From the NCBI RefSeq assembly GCF_049723905.1, contig NZ_JBJKFD010000001.1, positions 248,001-312,000 on the forward strand: a stretch of 64,000 bases of DNA, read 5' to 3'. This document shows, in pieces, positions 45,542 through 53,484 of the stretch. How positions within the stretch are numbered: position 1 is the stretch's first letter; each line of letters begins with the position of its first letter. The position numbers were made by a program, and so were the translations under genes. This stretch comes from G963665185 sp049723905 (GTDB lineage: Bacteria > Desulfobacterota > Desulfovibrionia > Desulfovibrionales > Desulfovibrionaceae). The notes beneath the pieces are model-generated. The model saw nothing but the letters and a program-made list of their open reading frames with translations. It was not told where the DNA came from and did not search any database.

Positions 45542-45623
45542 GATCGCGGCACGTCCTGTGCCGCGCCCCTGCGGGCGGCTCCGCATAGCTGCGCCGTCCG
45601 ATTTTGCCGTCCTGCAAAATCGT
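45542..45623 (+). repeat. 82-nt insert 1 of the array
   Basis: Starts GATCGCGG and ends AAAATCGT between the two tRNA-Asp T-loop halves. Two hairpins with the same loop core GTCCT are present: CGCGGCAC-GTCCT-GTGCCGCG, and GATTTTGC-CGTCCT-GCAAAATC at the 3' end. Confidence 0.85.
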
Positions 45624-45722
45624 CGAGTCCCGTCCGCTCCGCCACCTTGAAGCTCAAAGGGCCAGTTACCGTTTGTAATTGGTCCTTTTTTTTTGCGGCC
45701 TGTGAGAGAAGGGCCGCGGGTT

Positions 45723-45804
45723 GATCGCGGCACGTCCTGTACCGTGCCCCTGCGGGCGGCTCCGCATAGCTGCGCCGTCCGATTTTGCCGTCCTGCAAAA
45801 TCGT
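45723..45804 (+). repeat. 82-nt insert 2 of the array
   Basis: Same as insert 1 except two substitutions in the first hairpin's 3' arm (GTACCGTG instead of GTGCCGCG): one creates a mismatch, the other a G-U pair. Confidence 0.85.
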
Positions 45805-45904
45805 CGAGTCCCGTCCGCTCCGCCACCTTGAAGCTCAAAGGGCCAGTTACGTTTGTAATTGGTCCTTTTTCTTTTGGCGGCCTGTGAGAGAAGGGCCGCG
45901 GGTT

Positions 45905-45986
45905 GATCGCGGCACGTCCTGTGCCGCGCCCCTGCGGGCGGCTCCGCATAGCTGCGCCGTCCGATTTTGCCGTCCTGCAAAATCGT
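45905..45986 (+). repeat. 82-nt insert 3 of the array
   Basis: Identical to insert 1 by eye, with the same boundaries at the T-loop halves. Confidence 0.85.
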
Positions 45987-46086
45987 CGAGTCCCGTCCGC
46001 TCCGCCACCTTGAAGCTCAAAGGGCCAGTTACGTTTGTAATTGGTCCTTTTTCTTTTGGCGGCCTGTGAGAGAAGGGCCGCGGGTT

Positions 46087-46168
46087 GATCGCGGCACGTC
46101 CTGTGCCGCGCCCCTGCGGGCGGCTCCGCATAGCTGCGCCGTCCGATTTTGCCGTCCTGCAAAATCGT
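46087..46168 (+). repeat. 82-nt insert 4 of the array
   Basis: Identical to insert 1 by eye. The tRNA-like 3' half that follows (46169) has two substitutions (CGAATTCC for CGAGTCCC). Confidence 0.85.
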
Positions 46169-46268
46169 CGAATTCCGTCCGCTCCGCCACCTTGAAGCTC
46201 AAAAGGCCAGTTACGTTTGTAATTGGTCCTTTTCCTTTTTGCGGCCTGTGAGAGAAGGGCCGCGGGTT

Positions 46269-46335
46269 GATCGCGGCACGTCCTGTGCCGCGCCCCTGCG
46301 GGCGGCTCCGCATAGCTGCGCCGTCCGCTCCGCCA
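46269..46335 (+). repeat. Truncated insert 5 closing the array
   Basis: The insert joins directly to CCGTCCGCTCCGCCA at the CCGTCCG heptamer shared by the insert and the tRNA 3' end. The second hairpin and the first tRNA bases are lost, consistent with a short-homology deletion. Confidence 0.8.
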
Positions 46336-46340
46336 GAAAG

Positions 46341-46376
46341 AAAAAGGACTTCAAGCAATTGCCTGAGGTCCTTTTT
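46341..46376. terminator. Bidirectional terminator at the end of the array
   Basis: AAAAAGGACTTCA and TGAGGTCCTTTTT around a 10-nt loop, with A and T runs on both sides. It differs from the terminator inside the units and also serves the convergent minus-strand gene. Confidence 0.85.
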
Positions 46377-46412
46377 CGTTTGCGGATTGAGGTGGTTCGT
46401 GGAGCGTACAGC

Positions 46413-47771
46413 CTATTTCGTCTTCTTTACTGTCGCGATTCTTGAACGGACAGGTATATTCACTGAATGCAGTCCGGGCTTCTGTCCGTGGAGATCGAAT
46501 TCAAGCTCAACTCCCGGCCTGAAGAGTAGTGTATGCGTTGAGCCTCCAAAGTGGAACATGCCGAGGGGATCGCCTTTTTCTACGTGCTGCCCGGGGTAGA
46601 CGGTTATTTCATTGGAAGAGACCTCGGCCATTCCGACAAACATTACGCCCATCAAGCCGATATCGGGATTGTCCGCTTGGATGAGCACCAATCCACGGGT
46701 TGCAACGTGGGTGATGTACCCTTGGGATTCGTTGGGCCCTGCCGGATCAAACCCCATGCTTTGTGCTTCGGCGTAGTATGAGCCGTCGATGTTTTGCGTT
46801 TTGACGATAGTTCCGCTGACCGGACTGTGCCAGCGATGGTAGCTGAGCGCGCTCAGGAAGGCCTGATAGATGGTTCCGCCCTCGAACTGTTTGGCCAGTT
46901 TTTCATCCCCGAGCATGTGAACCAGTGAATACGGCTGGGCCTTGATCCAGAAAGTGTCGCTTAGTTTTACTTTGTGGGCCAATTTGTAGGGGGCGGATTC
47001 GCAGGCATTGGCAATGACGGCATCGTCCTTTGGTGATGCAATCGGGCGACGGCCTTCTCGGAAAACGCGGGTAAAAAAATTATCCCACGAAGTAAAACCC
47101 CAATACGGCTTTTTCGGATCACAAACAAAATCATCGGCAAACGTGGGCATGGCTTTCATTGCGTCGCGGCCGAACCAGCCGTGTTTCGGGTCGTTGTTGA
47201 GTACATAGCACGACTCCGGTGAGCTGAGGAATACTGCCCACTGGTTGAGTATCTTTTTAAGTTGGCGATTCACCTTGCTATTGAGAAAAGCGACAGTTCC
47301 GGCTGGTGTGCCCATGGGCCAGTCAAGAATCGCATTGATGGGAAACCCCACCAGCCCGGTTCTGTTGAACTCGGGAGCACGCATCATGATGGTGTTCAAC
47401 AGCTGCAGCATGTGCTTATAGTCTCGAACCTGCGGTTTTTTGGTCGGGTCCTCGTTATAGGGAGGCTTGGTCGGGATCTGTTGGAACATTTGGGTAAAAA
47501 GCATGAAGAGTTGCGGATCATTTTCTATGAGGTCTTTGAATTCCTGAATAACAGGAATCAGCGGCACATCCCCTTTGGCCTTGGTCGCGCGGATTATGTT
47601 CGTCTGCCAGTCCTCCAGAGTTGTCTGATCCGAAGGCAACCATTCTCCGACCTTGTACGGAGTCGGCTGGTCGGAAGTTGCTGACCTTGCAGACAGTGAC
47701 GCGCAAAAAAAGAGAACTGCTGAAATGACGAAGACTGTTACTTTGTTTTTTGAAAAAAGTTTGTCTTGCAT
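46413..47771 (-). CDS. Exported phosphatidylserine-decarboxylase-like protein
   Basis: A 452-residue protein. The N-terminal segment (SKNKVTVFVISAVLFFCASL) is a signal peptide or anchor, so it acts outside the cytoplasm. Residues about 50-210 match the phosphatidylserine decarboxylase-associated region; the C-terminal part is the PSD domain with YHRWHSPVSGTIV and the GGST motif (409-412), the serine of which would become the pyruvoyl group by self-cleavage. Classical Psd is smaller and has LGST on the cytoplasmic face. A role on exported lipids or amino-acid derivatives is possible; the substrate is unproved. Confidence 0.82.
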   Translation of the reverse strand: MQDKLFSKNKVTVFVISAVLFFCASLSARSATSDQPTPYKVGEWLPSDQTTLEDWQTNIIRATKAKGDVPLIPVIQEFKDLIENDPQLFMLFTQMFQQIPTKPPYNEDPTKKPQVRDYKHMLQLLNTIMMRAPEFNRTGLVGFPINAILDWPMGTPAGTVAFLNSKVNRQLKKILNQWAVFLSSPESCYVLNNDPKHGWFGRDAMKAMPTFADDFVCDPKKPYWGFTSWDNFFTRVFREGRRPIASPKDDAVIANACESAPYKLAHKVKLSDTFWIKAQPYSLVHMLGDEKLAKQFEGGTIYQAFLSALSYHRWHSPVSGTIVKTQNIDGSYYAEAQSMGFDPAGPNESQGYITHVATRGLVLIQADNPDIGLMGVMFVGMAEVSSNEITVYPGQHVEKGDPLGMFHFGGSTHTLLFRPGVELEFDLHGQKPGLHSVNIPVRSRIATVKKTK

Positions 47772-48062
47772 GACATCTCCCTGCAGTAAACGAGGTTGAG
47801 GAAAGAGGGCTGTTAAGATCGCTGTAAGTCCAAAAAAAATTCTTCAATTGAGCATATCTTATATGGGGAGGTATCTCTACGTAAAAGAGCATTCATATTT
47901 ATGTTTGGTCCATTTTTTAGTGCTTGGGAAAAAGGGAAGAGGGCCGCGGGAGGACACGCCCTGTGTCGGCGTCCGTGGAAGGAACATGGCTGCAGAGCAT
48001 GCCTTTGTTAATCGGAAGGGATAGTGGTTGAACCTGTGTGTGCTGAATGCTAATTAAAAACA

Positions 48063-49217
48063 ATGAAATTCAATTTTTCTACAGCATCCCAAATCGTTTT
48101 TGGCCGCGGCAGTGTTGAAGGTATCGGCGGATACGCAAGCCGGAAGGGGACCAAGGTCTGTTTGGTCTGTGGGGGGAACCCGGAGAGGGTGGCCTCTCTT
48201 CGTGACTTGCTGGCTGAAGCTGGGCTTCAGCCGCATGTTGTCCCTATTTCCGGAGAGCCCGACACCAAAAGCATACAATTGGAAGCAGGACGGGTTCGCG
48301 ACCTTGGTTGCGATCTGGTCGTAGCCGTCGGTGGCGGGAGTGTAATGGACGCTGGAAAGGCCCTGGCTGCACTTCTGACCAATATCAGGGACGTTTATTC
48401 CTACCTTGAAGTTGTGGGCGACGGCATGCCGTTGGACCATCCTCCTGTTCCGCTTATTGCCGTGCCCACAACTTCGGGCACCGGAGCGGAAGTTACGGCA
48501 AATGCGGTTCTGCTTTCCCCCGAGCATGGGGTGAAGGTGAGCCTGCGTTCAACGGAAATGATTCCGGATATCGCTTTGGTCGATCCTTTGCTGGCAGTCT
48601 CCATGCCGCCTTCTGTTACGGCATCAACGGGAATGGATGCATTGACGCAGCTCTTGGAGGCGTTTGTCTCGATAGCAGCCAATCCACTGACTGATTCGCT
48701 GTGTCGTGAAGGGATGACGCGCGCGGCGCGTTCTTTGGCTCGTGCGTACGCGGATGGGAGTGATGTGCTGGCCCGTGAGGATATGGCTATGGCATCGCTT
48801 TTTTCCGGAATGGCTCTTGCCAATGCCAAGCTTGGGGCTGTCCATGGTTTTGCAGCGCCTTTGGGCGGAGCTTTCCATGCGCCGCACGGAGCTGTTTGTG
48901 CAGCGCTATTGCCGCATGTCATGGATGTGAATCTACAGGCTCTACGGGAGCGGATGCCCCAAAGTCCGGCTTTGCAAGCCTATAAAGAGGCGGCCGTTAT
49001 TCTTACTGGGGAGCCCGGTTCGGAAGCTGAGGATGGGGCGGGCTGGGTACGTGCGCTTTGTCTTGAATTGAACATCCCCAGACTTGCAGCACTCGGCGTA
49101 ACTGAAGATGATTTTTCGGACTTGGCAGGTAAGGCGGCCAAAGCGAGCAGCATGAAGGGCAACCCCATAGAACTGACCACTGCTGAGTTGGTGGAGATAT
49201 TGGAGAGGGCTTTGTAG
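48063..49217 (+). CDS. Iron-containing alcohol dehydrogenase
   Basis: A 384-residue member of the Fe-ADH family (AdhB/DhaT type), oxidising or reducing alcohol-aldehyde pairs with NAD(P). It shows the nucleotide-binding AVGGGSVMDAGKALA near residue 91, PTTSGTGAEVTANAV, GMDALTQLLEAF and the metal-ligand region NAKLGAVHGFAAPLGGAFHAPHG. Desulfovibrio uses such enzymes to oxidise ethanol as electron donor. It is a single gene opposite the PSD-like gene. Confidence 0.94.
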   Translation: MKFNFSTASQIVFGRGSVEGIGGYASRKGTKVCLVCGGNPERVASLRDLLAEAGLQPHVVPISGEPDTKSIQLEAGRVRDLGCDLVVAVGGGSVMDAGKALAALLTNIRDVYSYLEVVGDGMPLDHPPVPLIAVPTTSGTGAEVTANAVLLSPEHGVKVSLRSTEMIPDIALVDPLLAVSMPPSVTASTGMDALTQLLEAFVSIAANPLTDSLCREGMTRAARSLARAYADGSDVLAREDMAMASLFSGMALANAKLGAVHGFAAPLGGAFHAPHGAVCAALLPHVMDVNLQALRERMPQSPALQAYKEAAVILTGEPGSEAEDGAGWVRALCLELNIPRLAALGVTEDDFSDLAGKAAKASSMKGNPIELTTAELVEILERAL

Positions 49218-49359
49218 TTTATACGGTTGGTCGAGGTCCCCAGATTTTTGTTGGATTCTGGGGACTTTTTGTCCTCCTTCTTCCTTTCCTTCGGGGGCTG
49301 TTCTGGAGCGGGAACGACGAGCAGAGTACTGCCGTTTTTTCTTTGGGCGCGGATAGACG

Positions 49360-49394
49360 AAAAAAAGCGGAGCAACATTGAAGTCGCTCCGCTT
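49360..49394 (-). terminator. Terminator of tRNA-Leu copy 1
   Basis: Minus strand: AAGCGGAGC pairs with GCTCCGCTT over 12 nt, followed by TTTTT. Confidence 0.85.
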
Positions 49395-49403
49395 GTGTTC
49401 TCT

Positions 49404-49490
49404 TGGTGCCGAAGGGGAGAGTCGAACTCCCACGAGGTTGCCCTCACTAGACCCTGAACCTAGCGTGTCTACCAATTCCACCACTTCGGC
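49404..49490 (-). tRNA. tRNA-Leu (anticodon CAG), copy 1
   Basis: An 87-nt class II tRNA with encoded CCA, GCCGAAG acceptor, anticodon loop TTCAGGG (CAG, reads CTG) and a long variable arm. It has its own promoter (49508-49536) and terminator. Confidence 0.95.
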
Positions 49491-49507
49491 GCGATGTGGA
49501 GGAAGAG

Positions 49508-49536
49508 TATTTAGAGAAAACGCGAGCGTTTGACAA
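49508..49536 (-). promoter_or_regulatory. Promoter of tRNA-Leu copy 1
   Basis: Minus strand: TTGTCA (49536-49531), a 17-nt spacer and TAAATA (49513-49508), about 18 bp before the tRNA. Confidence 0.7.
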
Positions 49537-49589
49537 GAAGTTATTGCAAGAACGGCAAGAAAAATTTTAACGAAAGGACTGCCAGTCCA

Positions 49590-49625
49590 AAAAGAAAGGG
49601 TTGAAAGCTTGAACTTTCAACCCTT
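49590..49625 (-). terminator. Terminator of tRNA-Leu copy 2
   Basis: AAGGGTTGAAAG and CTTTCAACCCTT with a 6-nt loop, then CTTTTT on the minus strand. Copy 3 has the same hairpin. Confidence 0.85.
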
Positions 49626-49634
49626 GTGTTCTTT

Positions 49635-49721
49635 TGGTGCCGAAGGGGAGAGTCGAACTCCCACGAGGTTGCCCTCACTAGACCCTGAACCTAGCGTGTC
49701 TACCAATTCCACCACTTCGGC
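49635..49721 (-). tRNA. tRNA-Leu (anticodon CAG), copy 2
   Basis: 87 nt, identical to copy 1 by eye, with the same promoter boxes just upstream. Confidence 0.95.
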
Positions 49722-49737
49722 GCGGTGTGGAAGAAAG

Positions 49738-49766
49738 TATTTAGAGAAAACGTGAGCGTTTGACAA
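49738..49766 (-). promoter_or_regulatory. Promoter of tRNA-Leu copy 2
   Basis: TTGTCA, 17-nt spacer, TAAATA on the minus strand; the flanking bases match copy 1 almost exactly. Confidence 0.7.
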
Positions 49767-50054
49767 GAGGCAAGTGAAAACTTTGCCAGCTTATCTCCGG
49801 GGCCAAAAGCTATCTGGTTATGGCTCGGCCTTTGTGTAGCCCTCCCGTATAATCGGCCCAGCGAAACGATGTACCCACTATGGGGTTGTTTTTCGTTGCG
49901 AATGTTTGCGTGCATTAGAGGCAAGTGCGTTACACAGAAGGCAAATGCACGATTCTCTGGTCTGTTTGGAAATGAAGTATGCGAAGAGAAAAAGGAAGCT
50001 GGAACGCTTTGTCTACGGGGGGGCGGCAGTTGGGGGGAATAAGGAAAAGGTGGG
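49767..50054. other. 288-bp intergenic stretch between tRNA-Leu copies 2 and 3
   Basis: No gene or known RNA recognised. It replaces the short (about 50 bp) spacer between copies 1 and 2, so the tandem tRNA spacing is uneven; it could hold a lost fourth unit or inserted sequence. Confidence 0.4.
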
Positions 50055-50095
50055 ATCAAAAGAGAAAGGGTTGAAAGCTTGAGCTTTCAACCCTT
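50055..50095 (-). terminator. Terminator of tRNA-Leu copy 3
   Basis: AAGGGTTGAAAG and CTTTCAACCCTT (50066-50095) with T-rich sequence beyond on the minus strand; nearly identical to that of copy 2. Confidence 0.82.
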
Positions 50096-50104
50096 GTGTT
50101 CTCT

Positions 50105-50191
50105 TGGTGCCGAAGGGGAGAGTCGAACTCCCACGAGGTTGCCCTCACTAGACCCTGAACCTAGCGTGTCTACCAATTCCACCACTTCGGC
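50105..50191 (-). tRNA. tRNA-Leu (anticodon CAG), copy 3
   Basis: 87 nt, identical to the other two copies by eye. Confidence 0.95.
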
Positions 50192-50207
50192 GCGGTGTGG
50201 AGAAGAG

Positions 50208-50236
50208 TATTTAGAGAAAACTGGGCGCTTTGACAA
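50208..50236 (-). promoter_or_regulatory. Promoter of tRNA-Leu copy 3
   Basis: TTGTCA, 17-nt spacer, TAAATA on the minus strand, at the same distance from the tRNA as in copies 1 and 2. Confidence 0.7.
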
Positions 50237-50377
50237 GTCCTTTTTGGATTTTTTTGATTTTTTTTTGCGTGCGAAGTAGGAATCATTTGCGCCTTGCGCC
50301 TGCTGGTATTTTATTATAGCCAAAGACCGGGCGCGAATAGCGCCCGCTACTGTTTTTGCCACACAAGGAATCCTGCC

Positions 50378-51328
50378 ATGATCGTTGCCAAAGATCCAAA
50401 AGAACTTGCCGAGTCATTAAGCGCCTCTTGCGTTACCATCGGAAACTTCGATGGCGTTCACAAAGGGCATCAGAAGCTCATCTCACGGGTCATTCAGCGT
50501 GGAGCCAAATTGTCCATGTTGAGTGTCGTTGTCACTTTTGAGCCTCATCCGCTGCGTGTCATAACCGGCAAGAAGACTCCTCCTTTTATTACCCTTATTG
50601 AACAGAAGCTGGAGCTTATTTCTGCCATGGGGGTGGAAGCCTGCTTGGTGCTTCCTTTCGATAAAGCCATGGCTGCCATGCCGCCGGAGGAGTTCGTCAA
50701 ACAATATCTGGTTGATGGGCTGGCCATGAAGGATCTGGTCATCGGCTACGACTATGCATTTGGCAAGGGACGCCGCGGGGACCACACCCTGCTGCGTGCT
50801 TTGGGAGAGGAGTATGGGTATTCTCTTGAACGCCTTGATCCTGTTATCATAGATGGTGCAGTCGTCAGCTCCACTCGTATCCGCGATATGGTTCAGGCCG
50901 GCAATGTGTGGGATGTTCCAAATTTGCTTGGCCGTTTTTATCAGATTCGCGGCCGGGTCATCGAAGGATTCGGGCGTGGTGCAAGTTTGTTGGGATTTCC
51001 CACGGCAAACCTGGAACTGCAGGACGAACTTTTTCCCAAACCTGGTGTTTATGCTGTTTGGGTACAGTGCCCGGAGCTGTCCGAACTGCCCCTTATGGCT
51101 GTAGCCAATATTGGTTTTAACCCTACTTTCGGCAACGAACGACTGTCTGTGGAAGCCCATATTCTTGATTTTAAAAAGGATATTTACGGGCAGGAACTCA
51201 AAATTCATTTTGTGCAACGTATACGTGACGAAAGAAAATTTTCTGGACCACAGGATCTTGTGGCCCGTATTCGCGAGGATGTTTCCCTTGGCCGGGAAAT
51301 CCTCAGCGCTCCGGAGGCCCTGATTTAA
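50378..51328 (+). CDS. ribF: Bifunctional riboflavin kinase / FAD synthetase
   Basis: A 316-residue enzyme that makes FMN and then FAD. The N-terminal adenylyltransferase half has VTIGNFDGVHKGHQKLI near residue 20, FEPHPLRVITGKK, and IGYDYAFGKGRRGD; the S-T-x-IR segment (VVSSTRIRDMVQAGNV) closes it. The C-terminal kinase half has GRGASLLGFPTANLEL and the VANIGFNPTFG segment. The ATG at 50378 has AAGGA 8 nt upstream; the longer frame to 50294 reaches into the tRNA spacer. The ClC gene starts directly after the stop. Confidence 0.96.
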   Translation: MIVAKDPKELAESLSASCVTIGNFDGVHKGHQKLISRVIQRGAKLSMLSVVVTFEPHPLRVITGKKTPPFITLIEQKLELISAMGVEACLVLPFDKAMAAMPPEEFVKQYLVDGLAMKDLVIGYDYAFGKGRRGDHTLLRALGEEYGYSLERLDPVIIDGAVVSSTRIRDMVQAGNVWDVPNLLGRFYQIRGRVIEGFGRGASLLGFPTANLELQDELFPKPGVYAVWVQCPELSELPLMAVANIGFNPTFGNERLSVEAHILDFKKDIYGQELKIHFVQRIRDERKFSGPQDLVARIREDVSLGREILSAPEALI

Positions 51329-53143
51329 ATGAGAATGATCCGTCGTTACGTCCGTCTTTGGAAGGATATTGTTCGCTCCTACCGCAAGGTCAGCTCGTTC
51401 CGTTGGCTGATTTTGGGAGTAGTTGTCGGAATTTTATCTGGTTTTGCTTCTGTTCTCTTCTTTCTTGGTGTTGAAGCAGGCAAGCATTTGTGTCTCAATG
51501 TCTGGGCCGGACTCAGTCTTCCGGCACCAGAAGCGGAGGAGGTTTTTCACTCCGTGCCCGGTACATACCGTCCGTGGGTGCTTCCCCTTGCACTTACCGT
51601 GGTCGGCCTGTTTACCGGCTTCATGATCAAACGATTTTTTCCGGAAACCCTGTATAGCGGCACGGATGGCACAGATGCCACCATCAAGGCCTTCCACCAG
51701 CAGAACGGGCGCATCAAGCCCAGGATTTGGATTGCCAGGACCTGCCTTGCCATTCTGACCATATCCGCCGGTGGCAGTGCTGGACGCGAAGGTCCCATTA
51801 CTCAGGCCGGGGCCGGTATAGGTTCCTGGGTGGCCGATAAACTCGGCATGTCCACCCGGGAACGCCGCATTATGCTTCTTGCAGGAGCCGCAGGTGGATT
51901 GGGGGCCATCTTCCGTGCCCCCTTGGGCGGCGCTCTTACTGCCATCGAAGTTATTTACAACGAGGACTTTGAAGCGGAAGCCGTACTCCCTTCGGTATTG
52001 TCCTCTGTTGTTTCTTACACGATTTTCACAATGTTTTTTGGAACGGCACCGATTCTCACAATACCGACTTTTCACTTCAATCCGTTGGAGATCGGCTTTT
52101 ACGTGGCTTTGGCCGTGGTTTGCTCCATAAGCGGCTGGCTGTATGTGCAGACGTTTCGTTTTGTGAAGTACAGTGTGTTTTTCAAGCTTCGCGAGCGGGT
52201 CGGCATTGTCTGGGGACTTGCTATCGGCGGCCTGTGCATGGGCCTTTTGGGCATGGTTTTCCCTCAGTTGCTCACAGGCGGATACGGTTGGCTGGAAATG
52301 GCTGTTTTGGGGCAACTGCCCATCCTTATGATGCTGGCAATTTTTATCGGAAAGATCGTGGCTACTTCGGTGACGCTCGGTTCCGGTTTCTCCGGCGGTA
52401 TGTTTGCCCCCGCCTTGTTTGTCGGTGGATTATCCGGCGGCATGGTCGGCAAACTTTCCGCCATGTATTTCCCTAATGTAGTTACCCAGCCGGGCGGCTA
52501 TGTGCTGGTGGGAATGGCTGCTTTTTTTGCAGGCGTTGCCAAGGCCCCAATCGGTCCCCTGATCATGGTTTGCGAGCTCACTCAGGGGTACGGTCTGCTG
52601 GCTCCCCTTATGCTTTCGTCGGCTTTGTGCATCATCCTTACCCGCAAGTCCAAGCTGTATGAAAACCAGGTGGACAACAAGTTTGAGTCTCCGGCCCATA
52701 TTGAGGATGCCACGATCAACATCCTCGAGGAAATGCACGTGGGCGACCACTACAAGACGGGGCGCGTAACCGTTTTGGAAGAGGGCATGACGCTCAAGGC
52801 GCTGCTCGATATCGTGGCCAATACCAACAACATGTATTTCCCTGTGCGCGGTGCTGATGACCATATTACCGGTATCCTACCTTTGCAGGACATTCGTAAA
52901 GTGCTGTTTGAGGATTGCCTTATGGAGCTCATCGTTGTGCGCGATTTGATGCGACGTCCCATCAGCCTGCATCCTCAGGACAACTTGTATAAGGCGCTTT
53001 TGGCTTTTGTAGATACGAACTACGGCGAGATCCCTGTATTGAGTCCGGATGACGATACCGAGGTCATGGGCATTCTGAATAGGGAAGACGTGTTCAAGGC
53101 ATATTCGAAAGCAATCAAGGAAATTCGTCAGAACAATCTTTGA
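51329..53143 (+). CDS. ClC-family chloride channel/transporter with CBS domains
   Basis: A 604-residue membrane protein. The ClC core has GGSAGREGPITQAGAG near residue 149, the AAGGLGAIFRAPLGGAL loop, and TLGSGFSGGMFAPALFVGG, which line the anion pathway. Two CBS domains occupy about 475-600. It lies immediately after ribF in the same direction and ends before a terminator. It may be a channel or a Cl-/H+ exchanger; the gating-glutamate position (in GREGP) is intact, as in exchangers and most channels. Confidence 0.93.
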   Translation: MRMIRRYVRLWKDIVRSYRKVSSFRWLILGVVVGILSGFASVLFFLGVEAGKHLCLNVWAGLSLPAPEAEEVFHSVPGTYRPWVLPLALTVVGLFTGFMIKRFFPETLYSGTDGTDATIKAFHQQNGRIKPRIWIARTCLAILTISAGGSAGREGPITQAGAGIGSWVADKLGMSTRERRIMLLAGAAGGLGAIFRAPLGGALTAIEVIYNEDFEAEAVLPSVLSSVVSYTIFTMFFGTAPILTIPTFHFNPLEIGFYVALAVVCSISGWLYVQTFRFVKYSVFFKLRERVGIVWGLAIGGLCMGLLGMVFPQLLTGGYGWLEMAVLGQLPILMMLAIFIGKIVATSVTLGSGFSGGMFAPALFVGGLSGGMVGKLSAMYFPNVVTQPGGYVLVGMAAFFAGVAKAPIGPLIMVCELTQGYGLLAPLMLSSALCIILTRKSKLYENQVDNKFESPAHIEDATINILEEMHVGDHYKTGRVTVLEEGMTLKALLDIVANTNNMYFPVRGADDHITGILPLQDIRKVLFEDCLMELIVVRDLMRRPISLHPQDNLYKALLAFVDTNYGEIPVLSPDDDTEVMGILNREDVFKAYSKAIKEIRQNNL

Positions 53144-53484
53144 TTCACTGGTACGTTTTGACTGTATAAAACTGTACGTCGTCTGTAGGGCGACCTTGGA
53201 TAGCTGCCAAACCCCACTTCTTTTGAAGTGGGGTTTGTTTTTGTAACGATTTCATTTCGAGATGCTGCTGTTGGGATGTTCATTTGATCGGCTCCGATTG
53301 AGCGCAACAGTGAGGCTGAAAAAGGACATGCGGGTATTGGGGCGCTAATATTTGAATAGCAGACGTAACGCTGCCATGAGCAAAAGAACATTTATTTCGT
53401 ATTGGGGCACGTGGCAGAAGGCTGGTATTGGGCATGGACTCTGATCAGGCCACAAAACCGTGCGTAACGTGTAGTGGTTCATAC
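53144..53484. other. Intergenic region between ClC gene and IS481 element
   Basis: Contains the ClC terminator (53209-53241) and otherwise no convincing gene. Confidence 0.5.
53209..53241 (+). terminator. Terminator after the ClC gene
   Basis: AAACCCCACTTC-TTTT-GAAGTGGGGTTT, a perfect 12-bp stem, followed by GTTTTTG. Confidence 0.9.

Noticed and set aside
49227..49457. A plus-strand frame over tRNA-Leu copy 1
   Set aside because: It crosses the terminator and tRNA; no coding evidence.
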